From Streptomyces sp. YS415 (lineage in GTDB: Bacteria > Actinomycetota > Actinomycetes > Streptomycetales > Streptomycetaceae): a stretch of DNA of 64,000 nt. Where the stretch lies: NCBI RefSeq assembly GCF_023544665.1, contig NZ_JAMJFL010000009.1, positions 124,001 to 188,000 of the forward strand, given 5' to 3'. Each line of letters begins with the position of its first letter. Positions within the stretch are counted from its first letter, which is position 1. Of this stretch, positions 55,440 to 64,000 are shown in pieces. The position numbers were made by a program, and so were the translations under genes. Under the pieces are notes generated by a model. That model was not told the origin of the DNA, ran no database searches, and worked only from the letters and a program-made list of their open reading frames with translations.

Positions 55440-56342
55440 ATGGCCACGGTTGACACCGCACCCTCCGACAACCCCGCGGTCCGCGCACCCGACCGGATCC
55501 CTCTTCCCGGCGGCGCAGGCACCTGTGCCCGGCCCCCGGTGCAGCCGACACCGGAGGGCTCCGGGAACCCGCCCGACCCGGCGAGCGCCGCCCATTCCGC
55601 GACCCTCATCGGATCCGTCCAGCGGGCCATGCGCCTGCTGGAATCCGTCGCCGAGCACGAGCACGGCGCCCCCGCCAAGCAGCTGGCCCGGGAGAACGGC
55701 CTGGCGCTGCCCACCGCGTACCACCTGCTGCGCACCCTCGTCCACGAGGGTTATCTCCGCCGGGACAAGGGCCTGTTCTTCCTCGGGGAGGCGGCCGAGC
55801 GGCTGGGCACCAGCGGAGCCCAGCAGAAACGTCGCAGCTCGGTCGCCGACGCGCTCGCGCACTGGCGGGACGCCATCGGGGTGCCCGTGTACTACGCGAT
55901 GTACCGGGAGGGCGAGATCGAGGTCATGTGCGTCTCGGACACCCCGGGCAACCCCGCGGTCGAGGAGTGGGCCGACTTCCGCGAGACCGGGCACGCGCAC
56001 GCCATCGGGCAGTGTCTGCTGGCGCAGGTGGACGAGGCCACGCGCCGCGACCATCTGGAGCGCTATCCCGTGCAGCCCATCACCCCGTACACCGTGCGTG
56101 ACGACCACACGCTGCTGCGCCGGCTGGACCGGATGGACCGGATGGAGCTGGTGACCGAGCGTCAGGAGTACGCGCTGGGCACGGTGTGCGCCGCGATCCC
56201 GATCACCGTCGGCACCACGGCGGCGACGATGGCCATCTCCCTCCCGGCCCACCAGGCCGACCGGCTGGTGGCCGCGGCCCGGCATTTGCAGAGCGAGATC
56301 GGACGCCATCTCGGGTCGCTGGCGATCTCTATCAGTATCTGA
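55440..56342 (+). CDS. ssgR: IclR-family regulator SsgR
   Basis: 300 residues. The first ~60 are Pro/Ala-rich, then an IclR winged HTH (GSVQRAMRLLESVAEHEHG, AKQLARENGLALPTAYHLLRTL) and a ligand domain (~120-300). In S. coelicolor SsgR activates ssgA and is needed for sporulation. The adjacency to ssgA, 99 bases downstream, supports the name. The start is not certain: the low-complexity N-terminus could be over-extended, but ATG 55440 has GGGAG upstream. Confidence 0.9.
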   Translation: MATVDTAPSDNPAVRAPDRIPLPGGAGTCARPPVQPTPEGSGNPPDPASAAHSATLIGSVQRAMRLLESVAEHEHGAPAKQLARENGLALPTAYHLLRTLVHEGYLRRDKGLFFLGEAAERLGTSGAQQKRRSSVADALAHWRDAIGVPVYYAMYREGEIEVMCVSDTPGNPAVEEWADFRETGHAHAIGQCLLAQVDEATRRDHLERYPVQPITPYTVRDDHTLLRRLDRMDRMELVTERQEYALGTVCAAIPITVGTTAATMAISLPAHQADRLVAAARHLQSEIGRHLGSLAISISI

Positions 56343-56393
56343 AAACTCACTCCTTGTGATCTCCCGTGTACGTTAAGCAAGATTCGTCAGTGT

Positions 56394-56409
56394 CAGGGAA
56401 CCATTCCTG
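56394..56409. promoter_or_regulatory. Possible SsgR site upstream of ssgA
   Basis: CAGG-N8-CCTG (CAGGGAACCATTCCTG), an imperfect palindrome 31 bases before the ssgA start. Position suits an IclR-type activator. Speculative. Confidence 0.3.
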
Positions 56410-56440
56410 GCCACATCCACGGCAGATGACGGGGTAGGCG

Positions 56441-56878
56441 ATGCACGAGTCCGTACAGGCAGAGGTCATGATGAGCTTCCTCGTCTCCGAGGAGCTCTCT
56501 TTCCGCATTCCGGTGGAGCTGCGGTACGAGACCGGCGATCCCTACGCTGTGCGGCTGACCTTCCATCTGCCCGGGGACGCGCCGGTGACCTGGGCATTCG
56601 GGCGGGAGCTGCTGATCGACGGGGTGGGCCGGGCGTGCGGCGAGGGCGATGTGCGGGTCGCTCCGGCCGACCCCGATGCGCTCGGCGATGTGCTGATCCG
56701 GCTTCAGGTGGGCGGTGACCACGCGCTGTTCCGTTCCTCCGCGGCGCCGCTCGTGGCGTTCCTCGACCGCACCGACAAGCTGGTGCCGTTGGGCCAGGAG
56801 GGTGCACTGTCCGATTTCGACGCCAGCCTCGACGAGGCGCTGGACCGCATCCTGGCGGAGGAGCAGAGCGCGGGCTGA
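56441..56878 (+). CDS. ssgA: Sporulation and cell division protein SsgA
   Basis: 145 residues (MHESVQAEVMMSFLVSEELSFR). SsgA-like proteins control septum placement and spore-wall remodelling. The core matches SsgA closely, including TFHLPGDAPVTWAFGRELL and AFLDRTDKLVPLGQE. There are three possible starts: 56441 (GGGGT upstream), 56468 and 56471 (the latter gives the 136-residue form used in S. coelicolor). It is downstream of ssgR and probably its target. Confidence 0.95.
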   Translation: MHESVQAEVMMSFLVSEELSFRIPVELRYETGDPYAVRLTFHLPGDAPVTWAFGRELLIDGVGRACGEGDVRVAPADPDALGDVLIRLQVGGDHALFRSSAAPLVAFLDRTDKLVPLGQEGALSDFDASLDEALDRILAEEQSAG

Positions 56879-56963
56879 GCGGTGCGGCAGGGTGGCGGGA
56901 AGTAGCCGTAACGCTTCACCAGGCGGCCTGGAGGTGTGCAGGAACGCTTCTGCTACAGACGGG

Positions 56964-56988
56964 GGCGGCTGGGCTTGGCTCAGCCGCC
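56964..56988. terminator. Hairpin between ssgA and the YibE/F gene
   Basis: Arms GGCGGCTG and CAGCCGCC in the convergent gap, no U tract. Confidence 0.45.
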
Positions 56989-57044
56989 TCGAGTCGGCAG
57001 GGGTTCCCCTTCCCCCGCCGCCGGGGGCGCCGCCGCCCCCGCCG

Positions 57045-58439
57045 TCACCGCTTCCGCCGCTTCCCCCGCCCGCCTCGCGCCGGAGCCGGGCGGCCCTCGG
57101 ACGTGACCGCTTCCCGCTCGGGGCGGTCGGACGCGACCATCAGGGCGGCCAGGGCCGTGGTGACCGGGACCGAGGCGACCAGGCCGATCGAGCCGACCAG
57201 GGTGCGCACGATCTCCTCCGCGACCAGCTCACTGTTGGCGACCGAGCCCACGCTGCTCTGCGCGATCGAGAAGAGCAGCAGCAGCGGCAGCGCGGCGCCC
57301 GCGTAGGCGAGGACGAGGGTGTTGACGACGGACGCGATGTGGTCGCGGCCGATCCGGATGCCGGCCCGGTACAGACCCCGCCAGCCCATCGTGGGGTTGG
57401 CCTCGTGCAGTTCCCAGACGGCCGAGGTCTGGGTGACCGTCACGTCGTCGAGGACACCGAGGGAGCCGATGATGATGCCGGCGAGCAGCAGACCGCTCAT
57501 GTCGATCTCCGGGTACAGCCCGTGGATCAGACCGGTGTTGTCGTCCGTGTTGCCGGTGAGGGCGGCCCAGTCGATGAAGACCGAGCCGAGGACGCCGATC
57601 AGCAGCAGTGAGATCAGCGTCCCGAGCACCGCCACGGACGTACGGGCCGACAGGCCATGACACATGTAGAGGGCGATCAGCATGATGGCGCTCGACCCGA
57701 CCACCGCCACGACCAGCGGGTTCGATCCCTGGAGGATGGCGGGCAGGATGAAGAGGGTCAGCACCAGGAAACTGATCGCGAGCGCGATCAGCGCCATGAC
57801 CCCGCGCAGCCGGCCCACCACCACGACGGCCAGCGCGAAGAGCCCGGCGAGCACCGCCATCGGGATGCGGCGGTTGACGTCGGTGACCGAGTATTGCAGA
57901 TCCTTCGGCGCCGAGGGCTCGTAGGCGACCACGACCTTCTCGTCCTCGTGCAGCTGCCGCGACTGGTCGGGCTGGACGACCTCGGTGAAGGTGCGGCCCT
58001 TGTCCTCACCGGTGTCGATGCGGATCGTCGCCTTCTTGCAGGTGCCGTCCTCCTGCTGCTGCGCCGAGGAGCCCTCGGCGGTGGAGGTGTCGCCGGTCGG
58101 GGGCACCCCGGAGGCGTTCACCGCGGAGCAGCTGATCTCCTCGACCTCGGTGACGGTGGCCTGCTGGGTCTCCCGGTCGAAGCCGACTCCCGTGCGCTCG
58201 TGCGAGGGCGCGCCACCCGGCCACAGCACCACCAGCCCGACGACGACCGCCGCGGCGAACGGGATGAGGATCGCCGCGATGACTTTGCGCAGATGCTTGG
58301 AGACCGGTGCCGCCGGTCCATGGGCATGGCTGTGCGAATGGCCGTTTCCGTGCCCGTGCCCGTCACCGCCGCCGGTGGATCCGGAACCGGGGCCGCGGGG
58401 CGGCTCGGGCGGGAACGGGGGTTCATGCGTCGTGGTCAC
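57045..58439 (-). CDS. YibE/F-like membrane protein with His-rich N-terminus
   Basis: 464 residues. The N-terminus contains a His/Gly/Ser stretch (HGHGNGHSHSHAHG, ~28-41), then one helix, an extracellular Cys-containing domain (~80-190; two Cys, C104 and C134 region) and about seven helices in a YibE/F domain (LGVLDDVTVTQTSAVWEL, the family signature). The His cluster suggests metal binding. Transport function is unproven. ATG 58439. Divergent from thiC. Confidence 0.85.
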   Translation of the reverse strand: MTTTHEPPFPPEPPRGPGSGSTGGGDGHGHGNGHSHSHAHGPAAPVSKHLRKVIAAILIPFAAAVVVGLVVLWPGGAPSHERTGVGFDRETQQATVTEVEEISCSAVNASGVPPTGDTSTAEGSSAQQQEDGTCKKATIRIDTGEDKGRTFTEVVQPDQSRQLHEDEKVVVAYEPSAPKDLQYSVTDVNRRIPMAVLAGLFALAVVVVGRLRGVMALIALAISFLVLTLFILPAILQGSNPLVVAVVGSSAIMLIALYMCHGLSARTSVAVLGTLISLLLIGVLGSVFIDWAALTGNTDDNTGLIHGLYPEIDMSGLLLAGIIIGSLGVLDDVTVTQTSAVWELHEANPTMGWRGLYRAGIRIGRDHIASVVNTLVLAYAGAALPLLLLFSIAQSSVGSVANSELVAEEIVRTLVGSIGLVASVPVTTALAALMVASDRPEREAVTSEGRPAPARGGRGKRRKR

Positions 58440-58514
58440 CGACCGATCATCGCAAGAACGACAGGGGCCCCCTGTTCACCGCGCCCGAATTGACGCTAGC
58501 GTGGGGGCACCTTT

Positions 58515-60498
<1,984 letters not shown>

Positions 60499-60527
60499 GG
60501 ATCAGGAACGAGTCGGCGTCAGCCGAG

Positions 60528-60557
60528 GGCCGGCTGTTTCACGTGAAACAGCCGGCC
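60528..60557 (+). terminator. 30-bp perfect palindrome with parS at its centre, after thiC
   Basis: Arms GGCCGGCTGTTTCAC and GTGAAACAGCCGGCC followed by TTT, 30 bases after the thiC stop. It looks like an intrinsic terminator and a parS in one. Confidence 0.75.
60536..60549. other. parS site 14 (perfect)
   Basis: GTTTCACGTGAAAC with T..A flanks, centre of the palindrome 60528-60557. The rightmost parS in the window. Confidence 0.95.
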
Positions 60558-60616
60558 TTTCCGCCGAGCGGCCGAGGCCCTTTCGGGGCTGCCGGATCAG
60601 TCGGCACACTGATCCC

Positions 60617-62029
60617 ATGACAGCACTGAGCAAGGGCGCCAACCTTCCCGTAGACGCAGCGGCCGTGCGCGTGGAGCTGACCTGGTCCGGCGGGCCGGGC
60701 ATCCCCGACGTGGACGCTTCGGCGCTGCTGCTCACCGCGGCGGGACGCGTGCGCGACGACGCCGACTTCATCTTCTACAACCAGCCGCATCACGCCTCGA
60801 AGGCCGTGAGCCACCTGGGCAAGCAGCAGCGGGCGGGCACCACCACCGACACCGTCGCGGTGGAGTTCGGTTCGCTGGAGCCGGTCATCGAGAAGATCGT
60901 GCTGTGCGCCTCGGCCGACGGCGGCACGTTCGGTCAGGTGCCGGGGCTGACGATGAGACTGGTCGACGAGCGGAGCGGGGCCGAGATCGCGCACTTCGTG
61001 ATGGAGGCTGGGACGGAGACGGCCTTCATCGGCGGGGAGTTGTACCTCCGGCAGGGGAAGTGGAAGTTCCGGGCGGTGGGGCAGGGATACGCGTCCGGAC
61101 TGGCCGGGTTGGCGACGGACTTCGGTATCACGGTCGACGAGGAGGAGACCGCCGTAGCGACGGCACCGCCCGCCGTGTCGGCACCGCCGCCCGTACCGGC
61201 GCCGCCCATGACGCCCGCCCCCGCCGCACCCCCTGCCACGCCCGCCGCCCCTCCCGCCTCCCCCAACCTCACCAAGGGCGAAGAGCGCCTGCCCGTGGAC
61301 ATGCGCAAGCGGCTGGACCTGCGTAAGCAGCAGGTCGCGGTCAGCCTCGAAAAGCACGGGGCGACCGGCATCACCGCTCGGGTCATCCTGGTGCTGGACG
61401 CCTCCGGGTCCATGTCGTTCCTGTACTCCGGGGGAGTCGTCGCGGACGTCGTGGAGCGGATGGCGGCCGTGGCCGCGCAGCTGGACGACGACGGTGAGAT
61501 GCAGGCGTGGACGTTCGCCTCGAACCCGGCGCGGCTGCCCGACTTCCGGCTCGGGGAGCTGCCCGAGTGGACGCGGCTGCACGTCAGGTGCGGCGAGATG
61601 AGCCTCTTCGGCTCCAAGAAGCGCAAGAAGGGCCTGGACGACAGGCAGGTCGACATGCGTACGGTCGGCATCCAGAACGAGGAACAGAAGGTGATCGCGG
61701 AGGTCCGCGCCTATGTCCGGCAGAACCCGGCGCAGGCCCCCACCCTGGTGCTGTTCTTCTCCGACGGAGGCGTCTACCGCAACGCCCAGATCGAGAAGGA
61801 GCTGCGGGAAGCGGTCGAGGAGCCGATCTTCTGGCAGTTCGTGGGCCTCGGCAAGTCCGACTACGGGGTGCTGCAGCGCTTCGACACCCTGCCCGGCCGT
61901 CGCGTGGACAACGTCGGCTTCTTCGCCGTGGACGACATCAGCAAGGTCCCCGACCAGGAACTGTACGACCGGCTGCTGTCCGAGTTCCCGCAGTGGACGG
62001 TGGCCGCACGCGGCGCGGGCATCCTCTGA
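60617..62029 (+). CDS. TerD - von Willebrand A domain fusion protein
   Basis: 470 residues. A TerD-type domain (~1-170; [32 protein letters not shown]) is joined by a Pro/Ala linker (~180-215) to a VWA domain with a MIDAS site (D261-ASGSMS; then [10 protein letters not shown]). TerD proteins are calcium-binding members of the tellurite/stress-signalling module; VWA domains bind metal and partners. It may be a cytoplasmic stress-response scaffold. The canonical ter operon partners are not next to it. ATG 60617. Confidence 0.85.
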   Translation: MTALSKGANLPVDAAAVRVELTWSGGPGIPDVDASALLLTAAGRVRDDADFIFYNQPHHASKAVSHLGKQQRAGTTTDTVAVEFGSLEPVIEKIVLCASADGGTFGQVPGLTMRLVDERSGAEIAHFVMEAGTETAFIGGELYLRQGKWKFRAVGQGYASGLAGLATDFGITVDEEETAVATAPPAVSAPPPVPAPPMTPAPAAPPATPAAPPASPNLTKGEERLPVDMRKRLDLRKQQVAVSLEKHGATGITARVILVLDASGSMSFLYSGGVVADVVERMAAVAAQLDDDGEMQAWTFASNPARLPDFRLGELPEWTRLHVRCGEMSLFGSKKRKKGLDDRQVDMRTVGIQNEEQKVIAEVRAYVRQNPAQAPTLVLFFSDGGVYRNAQIEKELREAVEEPIFWQFVGLGKSDYGVLQRFDTLPGRRVDNVGFFAVDDISKVPDQELYDRLLSEFPQWTVAARGAGIL

Positions 62030-62093
62030 TCCGCCGGACGCCGACGCCGTGGCCGACTCCCGAAGACCCGGCCCGCACCCTCCCCGGACATCC

Positions 62094-62125
62094 GGCTTGC
62101 GCTCCCCGCGACGGGGGCGCAAGCC
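62094..62125. terminator. Bidirectional terminator after the TerD-VWA gene
   Basis: Arms GGCTTGCGC and GCGCAAGCC plus CCCC/GGGG inner pairing (one bulge), in a convergent gap. Confidence 0.75.
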
Positions 62126-62137
62126 GAGGGGCCGGAG

Positions 62138-63001
62138 TCACTCCGGCTGGTGCTCCGGACCCCCGAAATCCGGGCTGGTGTAGTCCGGGCTGCTGAAGCT
62201 CGGTCGAGGGCCTGTCGCAGTGCCCTCGCCGGGGCTGGAGAAGCCCGGACGGTCGTAGCCGAGGTTCGGCATGCGGCTGATCGGTGCCGTGGGTGCCGTG
62301 CGGTGCACGGCGGCGGTGCCGGGGTCGGCCAGCGCGTCCCGGAGGAACGGCAGGATGCCGCGCTCCAGCAGGGCTGCACGCCAGGCTTCCCTGGCCCGGG
62401 CCACTTCACTGCCCAGCTCTCCGTGCGGGCCGGTGTCGAGTGCCGGCCTGTTGCGCAGAGCGGTGAGCAGCAGCCCGACGGCGGCGACGAGGATCGCGGC
62501 CGCCGTCACGGCGCCGAACACCCACCCGGTGGTGAGCATGGTCTGGGCGAACGCCGGCTCGGGTTCGAGCATCCGCAGGATGTATCCGACGAGCAGGAAG
62601 AGCGCAGCGGCTATTCCGGCGAGGACGGGGGTGAGGACGGCCGCGACGGCGACGATGCCCGCGCCGGCGGTCTCGGCGGCGGCCTCTCCCATGGTGGTGG
62701 CGAGCCCCATCGCGCTCGGACCCGACTCGGTGGAGCCGGACTCGCGAACGGACGACGGGGTGGACGGCGCCGGCTGGCGCAGTTCCTCGCGCACCTTCAC
62801 GTAGTGCTGGTACTCGGTCGCCGCGGCCGCCGTGATGATCGCGGAGGCGTTGAGCGCCATGGTGCGCAGCTGTTCGGAGTTGAGCCGCTGTCCGACAGCG
62901 GCCAGTTCCGGGCGGGTTGGTGCGGAGCGCAGCGCCTCATCGAGGATCCGCTCGTATTCCTGGCGGTCCTCACTGTGCAGGTGCTGCGGAACGCTGTTCA
63001 T
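62138..63001 (-). CDS. Two-helix membrane protein, unrecognised
   Basis: 287 residues. A helical N-terminal part (EDRQEYERILDEALRSAPTRPEL), two membrane helices (~GAGIVAVAAVLTPVLAGIAAALFLLVGYI and GWVFGAVTAAAILVAAVGLLLTALR) and a soluble C-terminus that ends in Ser/Pro-rich FSSPxY/F repeats (~PGFSSPGEGTATG, PSFSSPDYTSPDF). ATG 63001 with GGGGG upstream; the frame extends to 63184 but lacks support. Family not recognised. Confidence 0.7.
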   Translation of the reverse strand: MNSVPQHLHSEDRQEYERILDEALRSAPTRPELAAVGQRLNSEQLRTMALNASAIITAAAATEYQHYVKVREELRQPAPSTPSSVRESGSTESGPSAMGLATTMGEAAAETAGAGIVAVAAVLTPVLAGIAAALFLLVGYILRMLEPEPAFAQTMLTTGWVFGAVTAAAILVAAVGLLLTALRNRPALDTGPHGELGSEVARAREAWRAALLERGILPFLRDALADPGTAAVHRTAPTAPISRMPNLGYDRPGFSSPGEGTATGPRPSFSSPDYTSPDFGGPEHQPE

Positions 63002-63199
63002 GTGCATCCCCCGATGCTCCGTAGGGCTTGGGGCTCGCATGGCGACGAGCCGTCGGGCAGAAACGGAGGGGAGCCTGCTACGGATAAGCCGATGGTAGAG
63101 CGGTGACGGCACACGGTGACAGGGGGTTTCCAGAAATTGGCCCCTGGCCTGCGTGCTCTCCGGTGGTTCCGGTCCGGGGGACACCTGCCCCCGGAATGC

Positions 63200-64000
63200 T
63201 CAGATATCCAGGGGAAGTTGCTGGACCAGCAGCTTTCCGGCCATGGTCACTCCGCCGTCCATCGCGATGGCCAGACCGTCGGCGTAGAGGTGCGGCCCCT
63301 CGACCAGCGGACCGCCGCCGTTCTCGCTGTCCTCGGAGCCGACTTCGCCCAGCAGATAGGGGATCGGGCTGTGGCCGTGAACGATGCGGGTGCCGCCGTA
63401 CGTATCGAGCAGGGTGCGTACGGCGTCGGAGCCGCCCTCGTCGCGGAAGGAGAAGCGCTTGGTGAACTTGCGGAACAGGTCCCAGCACTCGTCCGCGTCG
63501 TTGCGGGTCAGCGTCTCGCGGACGGTGTCGTTGACCTCTTCGATGGAGCGGCCGTAGTCGAGGTAGGCGGTGGTGTCGGAGTGGACGAGCAGATGACCGT
63601 CGACCTCCTCCATGGCGTCCAGCCGGGCCATCCACTGCAGGTGGTGGTCCTGGAGGCGGTCCATGTCGGTCTTCTGGCCGCCGTTGAGCAGCCAGGCCGC
63701 CTGGAAGGTGGCGGTGCCCGCGCCGGAGTTGACGGGGGTGTCGGAGAACCGCTTGGCGCCGATCAGCAGCAGTTCGTGGTTGCCCATCAGGGCCTTGCAG
63801 TAGCCGCCGGCCGCCGCGGCCTCGGCGGACAGCCGCATGACGAGGTCGATGACACCGATGCCGTCCGGGCCGCGGTCGGTGAAGTCACCGAGGAACCACA
63901 GCCGGGCGGTGCCCGCGCACCAGTTGCCCGCGGAGTCGATCAGGCCCTTCTCCTGCAGCGCGGCCACCAGTTCGTCGAGGTAACCGTGCACATCCCCCAC
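63200..64000 (-). CDS. Calcineurin-like metallophosphatase (5' end outside window)
   Basis: At least 266 residues visible, with metallophosphatase motifs GDVHGY, GDFTDRG, GNHE and GHSPIP. The frame is open at base 64000, so the start is probably beyond the window because GDVHG normally lies ~10-30 residues inside. It might hydrolyse diadenosine polyphosphates or a phosphoprotein; I cannot tell. The C-terminus (AGKLLVQQLPLDI) is complete. It is convergent-adjacent to nothing before 63001. Confidence 0.88.
   Translation of the reverse strand: MGDVHGYLDELVAALQEKGLIDSAGNWCAGTARLWFLGDFTDRGPDGIGVIDLVMRLSAEAAAAGGYCKALMGNHELLLIGAKRFSDTPVNSGAGTATFQAAWLLNGGQKTDMDRLQDHHLQWMARLDAMEEVDGHLLVHSDTTAYLDYGRSIEEVNDTVRETLTRNDADECWDLFRKFTKRFSFRDEGGSDAVRTLLDTYGGTRIVHGHSPIPYLLGEVGSEDSENGGGPLVEGPHLYADGLAIAMDGGVTMAGKLLVQQLPLDI

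Overview
The window is the replication-origin region of a Streptomyces (or very close relative) chromosome. This rests on high G+C with strong third-position GC, frequent GTG starts, the order gyrB-(DciA-like)-recF-gnd-dnaN-oriC-dnaA-rpmH-rnpA-yidD-yidC-jag-rsmG-parA-parB, an oriC full of TTGTCCACA-type DnaA boxes, a DnaA with a very long linker domain, many parS sites, and the ssgR-ssgA sporulation pair.

Layout. 1-5,979 (minus strand): gyrB (3' end outside the window), DciA-like protein, recF, gnd and dnaN, all reading away from oriC. 5,980-6,839: oriC. 6,840-8,768: dnaA (minus). 9,154-12,681 (plus): rpmH, rnpA, yidD, yidC, jag, rsmG. 12,974-15,144: parA-parB. 15,464-25,826: an acetyltransferase, then minus-strand trxA-trxB, a zinc-type anti-sigma factor, ECF sigma factor SigM, a membrane pseudokinase, MurJ and a DUF6049 protein; this parallels the mycobacterial pcnA-Rv3909-mviN-sigM-trxB2-trxC block. 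26,039-38,949: CCA-adding-type nucleotidyltransferase, LppU-like protein, MFS protein, padR-ino1 operon, bifunctional PBP, GT87-like membrane protein, alanine-racemase fold protein, FemX-like ligase, small membrane protein. 39,214-40,937: rpsF-ssb-rpsR-rplI. 41,105-44,380: MATE exporter and dnaB, with a DnaA-box cluster between them. 44,440-56,878: mixed metabolism and regulation (serine hydrolase, two GNATs, MFS, globin-reductase, Nudix, LysR, PLP lyase, LMW-PTP, holin-like membrane protein, cupin, DUF5326, ssgR, ssgA). 57,045-64,000: YibE/F-like membrane protein, thiC under a TPP riboswitch, TerD-VWA fusion, a two-helix membrane protein and a partial metallophosphatase.

How it works together. 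DnaA, DnaN, DnaB, the DciA-like loader, RecF, SSB and GyrB supply initiation and elongation. ParA/ParB and 15 parS sites organise the origin for segregation. MurJ, its pseudokinase, the PBP, FemX-like ligase and SigM serve envelope building. TrxA/TrxB have a textbook SigR-type promoter.

Non-coding signals stand out. All 13 perfect and two near-perfect parS sites lie on the dnaA/parAB side of oriC. Several sit inside long palindromes that look like terminators, three are inside genes as the peptide VSRET, and one near-match is inside the expanded P3 arm of the thiC TPP riboswitch. A dense DnaA-box cluster precedes dnaB. All calls come from reading the sequence; no database search was run.
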